A DNA stretch of 64,000 nt, from NCBI RefSeq assembly GCF_900114465.1, contig NZ_FOTD01000006.1, positions 1-64,000 on the forward strand. Reading direction: 5' to 3'. A program made the translations under genes and the position numbers. The notes under the pieces were generated by a model that was given only the letters and a program-made list of their open reading frames with translations, did no database searches and had not been told where the DNA came from. Origin of the DNA: Trichococcus palustris. GTDB taxonomy: Bacteria > Bacillota > Bacilli > Lactobacillales > Aerococcaceae. Numbering within the stretch: position 1 is the first letter of the stretch; each line of letters opens with the position of its first letter. Positions 52,361 to 60,819 of this stretch are shown one piece after another.

Positions 52361-52906
52361 ATGCTAAAAGAAATTAAAAACCAGGCAGCCGCCATCGCCA
52401 CGGAATTGATCGATGCAGCGCAGCTGCGAAGCGGGCAGATCGTTGTGGTCGGTTGCTCCTCCAGCGAAGTTGGCGGGCATCAAATCGGGAGCGATTCAAG
52501 CCCCGAAATCGGCAGAGCGCTTTTCGAAGCGCTGCATGCCGTCTTCTCCGAAAAAGGTATTTACCTTGCGGCGCAATGCTGCGAACATCTGAACCGCGCC
52601 ATCATCATCGAAGCGGAGGCTGCCACAGGTCTGGAAATCGTAAATGTCGTTCCCAAACCGAAGGCTGGCGGCTCCTTCGCGACTGCCGCCTACAAGGGCT
52701 TCCACCATCCCGTGGCGCTGGAAGAAATCAAGGCGGACGCGGGCATCGACATCGGCAATACCTTGATCGGGATGCACTTGAAGAAGGTGGCTGTTCCCAT
52801 CCGCCTGACGCATGGCCGCATCGGCGAAGCCCCCATCACTGCCGCACGGACCCGCCCCAAATACATCGGCGGCAGCCGCGCTGTGTATGACGATTCCTTG
52901 AATTAA
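52361..52906 (+). CDS. UPF0340 (YwlG/TIGR01440) family protein
   Basis: The 181-residue protein contains VVVGCSSSEVGGHQIGSDSS, AAQCCEHLNRA, NVVPKPKAGGSFATAAY and VPIRLTHGRIGEAPITAARTRPKYIGG in parts, all conserved in the YwlG family. Its role is unknown. The start is clear (AAAAGGAG 7 bases upstream). The next gene downstream is dapA, under its own promoter and riboswitch. Confidence 0.9.
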   Translation: MLKEIKNQAAAIATELIDAAQLRSGQIVVVGCSSSEVGGHQIGSDSSPEIGRALFEALHAVFSEKGIYLAAQCCEHLNRAIIIEAEAATGLEIVNVVPKPKAGGSFATAAYKGFHHPVALEEIKADAGIDIGNTLIGMHLKKVAVPIRLTHGRIGEAPITAARTRPKYIGGSRAVYDDSLN

Positions 52907-52973
52907 CGGTACCAGGAATTCTGTGATAATGAGAACAAGATTAAGAAAAAAGGATAGAACGCTGAAATTCCGA

Positions 52974-53002
52974 TTGACACAAGCGCTCCCATTTGATAGA
53001 GT
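52974..53002 (+). promoter_or_regulatory. dapA promoter
   Basis: Consensus TTGACA, a 17-base spacer and TAGAGT, about 23 bases upstream of the first paired base of the riboswitch. Confidence 0.8.
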
Positions 53003-53024
53003 TAAAGGAACAAAATATTCGATA

Positions 53025-53174
53025 CAATATGAAGAAGAGGCCGCGGTTAACAATCAGTAAGGGATTCCCCGAAAGGTGTTGCCGCCGAAATACAAGCTAT
53101 TGGGGCCAACGTTGAATAAACTTGGCACTGTCAAACAAAGCCGCCCAGCTTTGTTTGGTGCGCTTCTCATATTG
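53025..53174 (+). ncRNA. Lysine riboswitch (L box)
   Basis: The leader shows the L-box core: AGAGGCCGCGG near 53036, CAGTAAGGGA, the signature GGTGTTGCCGCCGAAA, TTGGGG and CACTGTCA. P1 pairs CAATATGA-GAAG (from 53025) with CTTCTCATATTG (to 53174). The 3' strand of P1 (TCTCATA) can instead pair with TATGAGA in the terminator's 5' arm, giving the antiterminator. Lysine binding should thus end transcription before dapA. Confidence 0.88.
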
Positions 53175-53237
53175 GGGGCTTTTGGTAAATTACAAATTGG
53201 ATGGAGCGGCTTTCGCCGTCTTATCCTCTTTTGGAGC

Positions 53238-53270
53238 GACTATGAGACCACATTCTCATAGTCGTTTTTT
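53238..53270 (+). terminator. Riboswitch-controlled terminator before dapA
   Basis: Stem CGACTATGAGA / TCTCATAGTCG with a 5-6 base loop and T6, ending 54 bases before the dapA start. Confidence 0.92.
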
Positions 53271-53323
53271 GTCATTGTGCCTATCTGTCGCAAAAGAAAC
53301 ATATTCAAGGAGGAGATTTTATA

Positions 53324-54211
53324 ATGGCTATTTTTGAAGGTTCCGGATGTGCAATAGTTACGCCGTATAAAGATACGGAAAATCAAGAAATCAATTACGA
53401 AGTGTTGGAGGAATTATTGGAGTTCCACATCGCGAACGGCACGGATGCCATCATCATCGCAGGTACGACAGGAGAAGCTTCCACCCTGACCGATGAAGAA
53501 CAGTTAGAGCTGATCCGATTCACTGTCGAAAAAGTGAACCATCGCATCCCCGTCATCGGCGGTGCCGGCAGCAACGACACGAGACACGGCGTCATTTTGA
53601 CGCGTGAAGTAGAGAAAACGGGTGTGGATGCGATCTTGTCCGTGACGCCGTATTACAATAAAACGAACCAACAAGGATTGATCGAGCACTATACCGCCAT
53701 AGCCAACAGCGTGAAAGTTCCCATCATCCTTTACAATGTCCCTGGCCGTACCGGCATGAACATCGAACCACAAACATTGGTGGAACTGGCAAAAATCGAC
53801 AACATCGTCGCTTTGAAGGATGCTACCGGGAACTTTGGACAGGCCGTCGACAACTTGAGCTTATTGGGTGATAGCATGGATATGTATACCGGTAACGACG
53901 ATACCATCATCCCGTTTATGAGCCTGGGCGCAAAAGGGGTCATCTCCGTTTTGGCCAACATCGCTCCCAAAGCGACAGCCGAAATGACGCACCTCTTCCT
54001 GAACGGCGACGTCAAACAGGCTGCCGCGATGCAAGCCGAATACAAAGAATTGATCGACTGCCTTTTCATCGAACCCAACCCGATTCCGGTGAAAGCCGCG
54101 TTAGGATTGATGGGCTTCAACGTTGGACCTTTCCGTCTTCCTTTAGCCCCCCCTAGCCCAGAAACAATTGAGCGTTTGTCAAAAGCGATGAAAAAAGTCG
54201 GCTTGATTTAG
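53324..54211 (+). CDS. dapA: 4-hydroxy-tetrahydrodipicolinate synthase
   Basis: This 295-residue TIM-barrel aldolase condenses pyruvate with aspartate semialdehyde, the first step of the lysine/diaminopimelate branch. Thr48-Thr49 are in GTTGEASTLT, Tyr137 in YNVPGRTGMN and the Schiff-base Lys165 in VALKDATGN. AGGAGG precedes the ATG. It is monocistronic, controlled by the lysine riboswitch. Confidence 0.97.
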   Translation: MAIFEGSGCAIVTPYKDTENQEINYEVLEELLEFHIANGTDAIIIAGTTGEASTLTDEEQLELIRFTVEKVNHRIPVIGGAGSNDTRHGVILTREVEKTGVDAILSVTPYYNKTNQQGLIEHYTAIANSVKVPIILYNVPGRTGMNIEPQTLVELAKIDNIVALKDATGNFGQAVDNLSLLGDSMDMYTGNDDTIIPFMSLGAKGVISVLANIAPKATAEMTHLFLNGDVKQAAAMQAEYKELIDCLFIEPNPIPVKAALGLMGFNVGPFRLPLAPPSPETIERLSKAMKKVGLI

Positions 54212-54232
54212 ACCATATTTTATTTTATTGCG

Positions 54233-54274
54233 AAAAAAGCCTGACATTCCGTTTTGGAATGCCGGGCTTTTTTT
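54233..54274. terminator. Terminator between dapA and the SDR cluster
   Basis: Stem AAAAAGCC-G-CATTCC / GGAATG-C-GGCTTTTT with A- and T-runs on either side, usable from both directions. Confidence 0.88.
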
Positions 54275-54280
54275 CCGTCC

Positions 54281-55051
54281 TTATTTTCCCTTGTTCTTCC
54301 TCATCTGCTGTCTGCCGGCCAGTCTAACGACCAGATTGCGCGGCGCCAGCTTGGAGGATAGAGCCGCAACTTTGAGCAGCAGTGTCGGAACGATGATGCG
54401 CTTTTTCTTGAACATGTTGTCCAAACCGTAGCTCACGCAGTATTCCGCGGTGATGCCCTTCAACCCGAAGGACACATCCGCCACTTGGTCGAATTCGGTA
54501 TCGACCGGACCCGGGCAAAGGGCTCCGACGTACACATGGCTCTTCTCGTTCGCGAGTTCCTCCGCAATGGCGGAGGTGAAGCTGGTCACATAGGCTTTTG
54601 TCGCATAATAGGTTGCCATATAGGGGCCCGCCGGCATCAGCCCGGCAACGGAAGCCACATTCAGGATATAGCCCGCATCACGCGCCATCATGTCCGGCAA
54701 GAATTTTTTGGTGAGGATATGGACGGCTTTGATGTTGACGTCGATCATATCCAATTCTTTTTCGAGGCTGGTGGAACTGAAATCGCCGAAATCGCCGAAA
54801 CCGGCGCAATTGATCAGGATGTCGATCTGTCTCCCCTTCGTCTGTTCATACAGGTCCAGGCATTCCTCCTCCTTGGAAAGATCCGCCGTGATGATGGCGC
54901 AGTCCGTCTGCAAGGCTTGGCTGAGCTTCTTCAGTCGCTCTTCCCGTCTGGCTACCAGAATCAAGTCGTAGCCCTTTTCGCTTAATTGTTTGGCGAATGC
55001 CGCTCCTATACCCGAGCTTGCACCCGTGATGAGAGCTGTTTGTTTTCCCAT
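54281..55051 (-). CDS. Short-chain dehydrogenase/reductase
   Basis: The 256-residue Rossmann protein has TGASSGIG (9-16), NCAGFGDFG, the catalytic Ser in LNVASVAGL and YYATKAY with Tyr and Lys. It is a classical SDR of the DltE/YqjQ-like group, NAD(P)-dependent. ATG 55051 has GAGGA 6 bases upstream. It is the last gene of a four-gene cluster with DUF6320, an acyltransferase-like protein and an alpha/beta hydrolase, so its substrate may be a lipid or ester intermediate. Confidence 0.85.
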   Translation of the reverse strand: MGKQTALITGASSGIGAAFAKQLSEKGYDLILVARREERLKKLSQALQTDCAIITADLSKEEECLDLYEQTKGRQIDILINCAGFGDFGDFSSTSLEKELDMIDVNIKAVHILTKKFLPDMMARDAGYILNVASVAGLMPAGPYMATYYATKAYVTSFTSAIAEELANEKSHVYVGALCPGPVDTEFDQVADVSFGLKGITAEYCVSYGLDNMFKKKRIIVPTLLLKVAALSSKLAPRNLVVRLAGRQQMRKNKGK

Positions 55052-55078
55052 TCCGCTTCCTCTTTTCTTCATTTTTTT

Positions 55079-55744
55079 CTAGATATTCATTCGTTTCTGC
55101 CATTCTACCCAAATGTCACCGCCTTGGAAAATCAGGATCAGGCTGAGCATCGCCGCGCTCATCCCCACCGATATCCACGAGGGTAACGGCTGGGTGACCC
55201 AGTCAAGGAGCAGGAATAGAGCGGGGAAAAGTCCGATCAAGGCGGCTGCCAACAAATACAGGACATAATCGCCGACGCTGAGCCTCACCACACGAACGGC
55301 GATGAACAGCGCCACTAGCGCAAAGCTGCAGACGATCGGCACGACGTAGGTCGTCGACCACCCCTCCCAGCCGGTCGCATAGTCCCAATAGACGCAAAGG
55401 AGGGATATGGAGACGATCAAATAGACGATCCCCTTCGCGATGTTGCGCCGTTTCCGGATGAGGATCAGCACCACCAGCCACATGCTCATCACGCCGAACA
55501 GAAGGAGACGGAGCCCCTCCAGTTTATCCCTCAACAGCATGTCCACAACGAAGTAAGCCACAATGAGGATGAGCGATAGCCACGTCAATAAACTCATCAC
55601 ATATTGCTTGTTGAAGCGCAACGGAATATCCGGATAAGGGTTTGGAACGGTCACCTCCGCTTCCGTATCCAAGGACCGCTGGCAAAGAGGGCAGCTATCC
55701 CAATCGCCCTTGATGTCCACCCGGCAATGTTCACAATGTCTCAT
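55079..55744 (-). CDS. Zinc-ribbon membrane protein (DUF6320)
   Basis: The 221-residue protein starts with a four-cysteine zinc ribbon (CEHCRVDIKGDWDSCPLC, 4-21) and continues with about six membrane segments. It matches what I know as DUF6320, regularly found beside an alcohol acetyltransferase-like gene. Function unknown. Its ATG overlaps the acyltransferase stop by 14 bases, indicating tight coupling. Confidence 0.78.
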   Translation of the reverse strand: MRHCEHCRVDIKGDWDSCPLCQRSLDTEAEVTVPNPYPDIPLRFNKQYVMSLLTWLSLILIVAYFVVDMLLRDKLEGLRLLLFGVMSMWLVVLILIRKRRNIAKGIVYLIVSISLLCVYWDYATGWEGWSTTYVVPIVCSFALVALFIAVRVVRLSVGDYVLYLLAAALIGLFPALFLLLDWVTQPLPSWISVGMSAAMLSLILIFQGGDIWVEWQKRMNI

Positions 55745-57125
55745 GTTCCACCCCTCCTAATTCGGCACTGGTTACCTTATTGGCTGCGACGGTCACGGAC
55801 ACACCGGCTTCCGTCAATATGATAGCGAATTGTTCCTGGATGTTCGTTTCGACGAAAGGCGAGGTAAAGCACACGGTTAAGTGTTCCCCGTGGCTCAGCG
55901 CACAGAACTGCGGTCTCACCGCTGCAGTCTGCAGATAGAGCCGTTGGACGTAGCCGTCGATCGGCTCCGGCAAAGAAACCCTCCCCAGATTCGAAATCGC
56001 CACCGTAAGATTCCGGTTATTGAAAAGATTCACTAGCCTCAGGATGATATCCTTGATGGGCCGGATGATGATGCGGGTGAAAGGATTGTACTCGAACGCA
56101 ATCAGCCGATTCAATTTGTTTTCCAAACTTGCAGGGGTGATTTGTCCTTGGAACTGCTCCTTGAGCGTCGCGCAGATCGCCGCCAGACTGTCGTCTCCCG
56201 TTTGGCCATAGGTGTAGGCCAAACGTGTCGTGCTGAAGAAATTCCGTGCCGAATGGGAAGGATAGAACTGGCGCAAATTGATCGGGACCGATACTGCAAT
56301 CGTCCGCGCCTTCTTCGGATGGGGATTGGTCCTGCGGGTGGCCTCGATGAAGACGGCCGTCAAATACATCGTCAGCGTCGTCTGCTGTTCACGTGCTAGC
56401 TGCAGAACGGCCTTGACCGGCATCTCCATTTCGATCACATGGGGGCGGTTATCGGGCGTCTTCTTCCCGCGGACCCGATAGACGCGTTCCTTGCGTTGGT
56501 TTTCCAAAGGGAACGGATCCAAATAACGCGTCGCCTTTTCACCGTAGCTCACAGCCAGTTTCCCAGCCTTCGTCAAGGCCCGGATGGCTGATTGCGCCTC
56601 TTCGGAGAAGTTTTGCTTCCCTTTGCGGAAATAATGGGCAAAGCTGTCTTCCGACTGTTCTTTCAACCGATCCCTTTCCTTTTGATCCATGCCCCCGAAA
56701 TTTTCGGGATAGCGCAGCATGGCATATTCATTCAACAGATCCTCGAAAAACCACAGCGCACCCGTTCCATCCGACAAGGCATGGAATACTTCCAGGTGGA
56801 TCCGGTTACGATGATAGACGACGCGAAACAGCAGTTCCTTGCGGTCAAAATGGTACAGCGCTGCGCAAGGCGGTTGCAGATCCGGGCGAACCACCGGCTT
56901 CAGGTCGCTGTCTTCCAAGTAATACCAAAAAAAGCCCCGGCGCAGCACACTGTGGTACAGAACGTATTGTTCATAGGTTTTATCCAATGCTTGTTGCAAC
57001 AGCCCGGGATCAACCGCATCCCCCATCGCTGCGCTCAGACGAAACACTTTCGTATCGCTGGCGGTCATCGCGGCGAGAAAAATATTGGATGCATTATCGA
57101 GCCGTACCCAATTTTTCCGTTTCAT
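55731..57125 (-). CDS. Alcohol acetyltransferase-like (condensation-fold) protein
   Basis: The 464-residue protein has the CoA-dependent acyltransferase motif HALSDG (His115, Asp119-Gly120) in EVFHALSDGTGALWF and a late structural motif region ISNLGRVSLPE. The fold is shared by condensation domains, WS/DGAT-like and AATase enzymes. It begins RLDNASNIFLAA, typical of the family. It likely forms an ester from an acyl thioester; substrates are unknown. It lies 14 bases behind the hydrolase gene. Confidence 0.8.
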   Translation of the reverse strand: MKRKNWVRLDNASNIFLAAMTASDTKVFRLSAAMGDAVDPGLLQQALDKTYEQYVLYHSVLRRGFFWYYLEDSDLKPVVRPDLQPPCAALYHFDRKELLFRVVYHRNRIHLEVFHALSDGTGALWFFEDLLNEYAMLRYPENFGGMDQKERDRLKEQSEDSFAHYFRKGKQNFSEEAQSAIRALTKAGKLAVSYGEKATRYLDPFPLENQRKERVYRVRGKKTPDNRPHVIEMEMPVKAVLQLAREQQTTLTMYLTAVFIEATRRTNPHPKKARTIAVSVPINLRQFYPSHSARNFFSTTRLAYTYGQTGDDSLAAICATLKEQFQGQITPASLENKLNRLIAFEYNPFTRIIIRPIKDIILRLVNLFNNRNLTVAISNLGRVSLPEPIDGYVQRLYLQTAAVRPQFCALSHGEHLTVCFTSPFVETNIQEQFAIILTEAGVSVTVAANKVTSAELGGVEHETL

Positions 57126-57139
57126 CCTGTTCCCTCCTT

Positions 57140-58093
57140 CTATTTTTCCTCGCCCGTTCCTTCTTCCTGTTCTCCGTTCAAAAAGGCATTGATTTGCTGA
57201 TAGGCCTCCACGACGGAATGCACAAACTTCGGATAGACGATGAAGCCGTGCACACTCCCGTTGATACGATGGATTTTCACTTTATTGCCGGCTTTTTGCA
57301 GGGCAGCACCGTATGCCTCTCCCTCATCGCGCAGGGGATCGAATTCGGCTGTTATCACCAATGTGTCCGGTTGTCCGGAAAGGTCCCTTGCCATCAAAGG
57401 GGCAATATAAGGATTTTCGCGGTCGCAGCCTTCCGGCACATACAGCGTCATGTATTCCTCCACCTTTTTCGACGTCAGCCCATAATCATAGCCATTTGTG
57501 CGGATAGACTCAAACGGGGAATCCTCCGTGTGGTCCCAATACGTCACGGGATACAGCAGAATCTGTTTTGCCGGCACAAGCTGCCCCCTATCACGCAGCA
57601 ACAAAGAAACGGCTGCCGCCAAATTCCCGCCCGCGGAATCACCGATCAAGGTCAATTGCGATACATCCTTCAGTCCGCTGAGCTCCAAATGGGTAAGCAG
57701 AACTTCCGCTACGCGATAACAATCATCCAGGCCTGCCGGATATGGATGTTCCGGAGCCAACCGATAATCGACGGAATAGACGACCCTTCCCGTCAGGTCC
57801 GCCATGTTGGTACAGGCATTCGTGTACGTTTCGATATCCCCGATCACCCAGCCGCCGCCATGGAAAAACAACAAAGCATCTTGATGCAGCTGTTCCTTCG
57901 GATAAAATACCCGCACCGGAATGTCATGCGAACGATCCTCTGAATAGATTTTCTGATCAAAAATGATATATCCCTTTTTCGGCTTTGGCGCCAATATGCG
58001 CTGCAGTTTCCGTACTTTCGGATAATCCTCCTCCATATTGATCTTCGGCGAAGAAGCCACCTTCAGCACAAACTTGAATAGTCGATTCATCAC
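57140..58093 (-). CDS. Alpha/beta hydrolase, hormone-sensitive lipase family
   Basis: The 317-residue esterase has the oxyanion HGGGW (78-82), nucleophile Ser153 in GDSAGGN, the acidic residue in [11 protein letters not shown] and a late His in GSVHGF. It has no signal peptide. It leads the operon with the acyltransferase-like gene, suggesting that the pair makes and breaks esters of a common substrate. Confidence 0.87.
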   Translation of the reverse strand: MMNRLFKFVLKVASSPKINMEEDYPKVRKLQRILAPKPKKGYIIFDQKIYSEDRSHDIPVRVFYPKEQLHQDALLFFHGGGWVIGDIETYTNACTNMADLTGRVVYSVDYRLAPEHPYPAGLDDCYRVAEVLLTHLELSGLKDVSQLTLIGDSAGGNLAAAVSLLLRDRGQLVPAKQILLYPVTYWDHTEDSPFESIRTNGYDYGLTSKKVEEYMTLYVPEGCDRENPYIAPLMARDLSGQPDTLVITAEFDPLRDEGEAYGAALQKAGNKVKIHRINGSVHGFIVYPKFVHSVVEAYQQINAFLNGEQEEGTGEEK

Positions 58094-58184
58094 TTTTCTC
58101 CTTCTGCAGCAACTTGCTTTTTTTCAATTGTTCTGCGCTTGCATCGCTCACGGGCATTTCCCGCAAACAAGCCTACTCATCCTC

Positions 58185-58193
58185 ATTATATCA
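58185..58193 (-). promoter_or_regulatory. Extended -10 promoter of the hydrolase cluster
   Basis: TGATATAAT on the minus strand, about 90 bases before the hydrolase start; the -35 (TTGTTG) is poorly spaced. The rest of 58094-58320 holds nothing recognisable. Confidence 0.5.
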
Positions 58194-58324
58194 TAGGAAT
58201 ACCGCCAACAACGCACTTAGTAATTCACGAGCTTGTCTCAGCTACGGAGAGCAATGCGCGAATGCAGCTGGCTTACCTTATTTATCTTCAAACCGACAGC
58301 GCTGAAGAAGGAAGCGGACACCAC

Positions 58325-58477
58325 AATAAAGCCGTGAAGAATCTTGCCGTCCGTGAATGGGATTGCCCGGAATGCCACACCCACCATGACCGGGATCTGA
58401 ACGCAAGTATCAATATCAAGAATGAAGCCTTAAGGCTTCTAACCGCAGGAATCTGCGGGGATAGCCTACTCAATTAA
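58325..58477 (+). pseudogene. C-terminal remnant of TnpB
   Basis: About 48 codons encode [27 protein letters not shown] and EALRLLTAG: the second half of the zinc finger and the last RuvC motif (DRDxNAS) of TnpB. The sequence upstream in the same frame is unrelated, so all of the N-terminal and central protein has been lost. The remnant belongs to the same general family as the tnpB at 1-270 but is not its continuation. Confidence 0.85.
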
Positions 58478-58550
58478 CCGGGGGATACTTCGGTGTTCGT
58501 AGGAATCCTCCACCTCTAAGCGAATGCGTAGGTGGGGGTAGTTCAATTGA
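58478..58550 (+). mobile_element. IS605-type right end with omega-RNA-like scaffold
   Basis: Behind the remnant, CCTCCACCTCTAAGCG ... CGTAGGTGGGGGTAG forms the hairpin characteristic of IS605-group right ends and ends in TTCAAT, where such elements are cut. In these elements the tnpB 3' end and right end encode the guide (omega) RNA, with host sequence just beyond as guide. Whether it is still transcribed is unknown. Confidence 0.7.
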
Positions 58551-58753
58551 CTGAATTCCCAATGGCGTAGCCACAAAAAATCACCCCTCGAGGTATCCAT
58601 CAAGCTGCGGTCATTATTTATTTGCGTTTTTCGAGAGCGTTTGCGGAGTAATCGCAAAGCATTAGTGCTATATTATCTGTAAGAGATCCTCCATCCTATG
58701 TTGTTTCTGAAGGTTTTCCGGATTTCCCTAAAATACTGTGAGGAGTTGGAATC

Positions 58754-59641
58754 ATGAATGAAAAGCAATTCGATATTATGAAAAATGGCAAAGGTTTTAT
58801 CGCGGCATTGGATCAAAGCGGCGGCAGTACGCCGAAAGCATTGGCATTGTATGGTATTCTAGAGAATTCCTATTCCAACGAAGAGGAGATGTTCACGCTC
58901 GTCCATATGATGCGGACACGCATCATCACCTCACCCGCTTTCACTTCCGAACATATTCTGGGCGCCATCCTGTTTGAGCAGACGATGGACCGCAAAGTGG
59001 AAGGCCTGTATACCGCCGATTACCTGTGGGAAAAGAAAGGCATCGTCCCCTTCCTGAAAGTCGATAAAGGGCTGGGCGAATTGGCGGATGGCGTGCAATT
59101 GATGAAACCCAATCCAGAATTGGCTGACCTGTTGACGCGGGCAAAAGAAAAAAACATCTTTGGTACGAAGATGCGCTCGGTCATCAAGGAAGCGAATCCT
59201 GAGGGCATCAAAAAGGTCGTTGTCCAACAATTCGAGGTCGGCAAACAGATCATCGCGGCCGGTCTGGTTCCCATCATCGAACCCGAAGTGGATATCCACA
59301 GTGTGGATAAAGAAAAATCGGAAGCAATTCTGAAAGCGGAACTTTTACGCCATCTGGACTCCTTGAGCGAAAATGAACCAGTCATGCTGAAGTTATCCAT
59401 ACCGACTGTGGACAACTTCTATGCCGAACTCATCAACCATCCCAAAGTCCTCCGCGTGGTCGCTCTTTCCGGCGGTTACACGATGGAAGAGGCGAACGAA
59501 AAATTGGCCCGCAACCACGGCCTGATCGCCAGCTTCTCGCGGGCGCTATCGGAAAACCTGAGCGCCAATCAAAACGATGAGGCCTTCAATGAAGCGCTCA
59601 AAGAGGCCGTCCAAAAAATCTATGCTGCATCCATCGCGTAA
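58754..59641 (+). CDS. fda: Fructose-bisphosphate aldolase, class I
   Basis: This 295-residue glycolytic aldolase begins [25 protein letters not shown]. The Schiff-base lysine lies in [10 protein letters not shown] and a further conserved lysine in [13 protein letters not shown]. Class I enzymes of this kind are known from staphylococci and other lactic acid bacteria. GAGGAG lies 8 bases before the ATG. It is monocistronic. Confidence 0.95.
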   Translation: MNEKQFDIMKNGKGFIAALDQSGGSTPKALALYGILENSYSNEEEMFTLVHMMRTRIITSPAFTSEHILGAILFEQTMDRKVEGLYTADYLWEKKGIVPFLKVDKGLGELADGVQLMKPNPELADLLTRAKEKNIFGTKMRSVIKEANPEGIKKVVVQQFEVGKQIIAAGLVPIIEPEVDIHSVDKEKSEAILKAELLRHLDSLSENEPVMLKLSIPTVDNFYAELINHPKVLRVVALSGGYTMEEANEKLARNHGLIASFSRALSENLSANQNDEAFNEALKEAVQKIYAASIA

Positions 59642-59654
59642 AAAATGATCAAAA

Positions 59655-59699
59655 AACAGTACGGGAACTCATTCGGGTTCCCGTACTGTTTTCGTTTTT
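59655..59699. terminator. Terminator between fda and corA
   Basis: Perfect stem ACAGTACGGGAAC / GTTCCCGTACTGT with a 7-base loop and T- or A-runs on both sides. Confidence 0.92.
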
Positions 59700-59717
59700 A
59701 TCCGCAAAAGCCCATCA

Positions 59718-60674
59718 TCACTTGAACCAACCCTTTTTCCGGATCCAAAGGTACATCGAAACCCCGATGATACCCATCAAGCCCAGTGCAAGAAAATACC
59801 CGTATTGCCATCGCAATTCCGGCATATTCTGGAAATTCATGCCGTATATACCGGCAAGCAGCGTCAACGGGGAAAAGATCGACGTGATGATGGTGAGGAT
59901 TTTCATGACGTTATTTGTTTGATGCGAATTCATCGAGAGATAGCTGTCCCTCATATCGGTGGTGACTTCCCGGTTCGACATGATCAATTCGGATACCTTC
60001 AGCAGATCGTCATGGATATCGGAAAAATAGGCCCTTCTTCTTTTCACGCCCTCCAGATGTTGGGAATTCAGCATGCGGTAAAGCAGATCGCGCATCGGAT
60101 TGACGGTCTGCATCAGGCTCAACAGCATGTGCCGGATGTCGAACAATTTGGGCATGACATCATTAGTCGCTTTTTTCTGTGTGTTGTCCTCGATGTTCGC
60201 CAATTCCACTTCGATTTGATAAATGATCGGAAAATAGTTGTCCACAATCTTATCCAGAATCTTATAGAAGACATGATGCGTATCCCATTGCTCGCTATTT
60301 TTTTGCGACAACAACCGTTCCCAAACATAGTCGACTTCCTGGGATGGGAAAAGATGGAACGTGACGATAAAGTTATCCGAGACAAAAAAATCCAGTTCTT
60401 CTTTGACGATATCCTTCTCTTCTTCCCGGACATGATGGGTGATGTAAAACGTATAATCGTCGTAATAATCCAGTTTAGGGCGTTGAATCATCTGCAGACA
60501 GTCTTCAATGGCCAGCGGGTGAAAGTGGAACGTGTCCGCCAAATGCTTCACTTCTTCGTCGGTGGGCTCACCGAAATCGACCCAAACCCATTTATATTTT
60601 GAGAACGCCGCGGTATCGATAGGCACATCTTTCTCCAACTGATTTTCATTCGTAATGCCGATAACATTTATCAT
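59718..60674 (-). CDS. corA: CorA-type magnesium/divalent cation transporter
   Basis: The 318-residue protein has a large soluble N-terminal domain and two C-terminal membrane helices, the first ending in the selectivity motif YGMNFQNMPE. Length and GMN position are standard for CorA. It mediates Mg2+ (or Co2+/Ni2+) uptake as a pentamer. Single gene. Confidence 0.94.
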   Translation of the reverse strand: MINVIGITNENQLEKDVPIDTAAFSKYKWVWVDFGEPTDEEVKHLADTFHFHPLAIEDCLQMIQRPKLDYYDDYTFYITHHVREEEKDIVKEELDFFVSDNFIVTFHLFPSQEVDYVWERLLSQKNSEQWDTHHVFYKILDKIVDNYFPIIYQIEVELANIEDNTQKKATNDVMPKLFDIRHMLLSLMQTVNPMRDLLYRMLNSQHLEGVKRRRAYFSDIHDDLLKVSELIMSNREVTTDMRDSYLSMNSHQTNNVMKILTIITSIFSPLTLLAGIYGMNFQNMPELRWQYGYFLALGLMGIIGVSMYLWIRKKGWFK

Positions 60675-60784
60675 AATATGGACACCTCTTCGTAGAGTAA
60701 CTTTACCGTCAAGTATACGTCAACCTCCGACACTTATCCACAACCAGCCTTTTTAGGTGCGACAGAAAGACTGCCCGAAACGAA

Positions 60785-60815
60785 AAAAAGAACCCACCCC
60801 GAAGGATGAGTCCTG
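60785..60815 (-). terminator. Terminator of the second MFS gene
   Basis: Minus-strand stem GGACTCATCC-TTCG-GGGTGGGTTC, with several G-U pairs, and T7; 5 bases past the stop. Confidence 0.7.
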
Positions 60816-60819
60816 GCCT

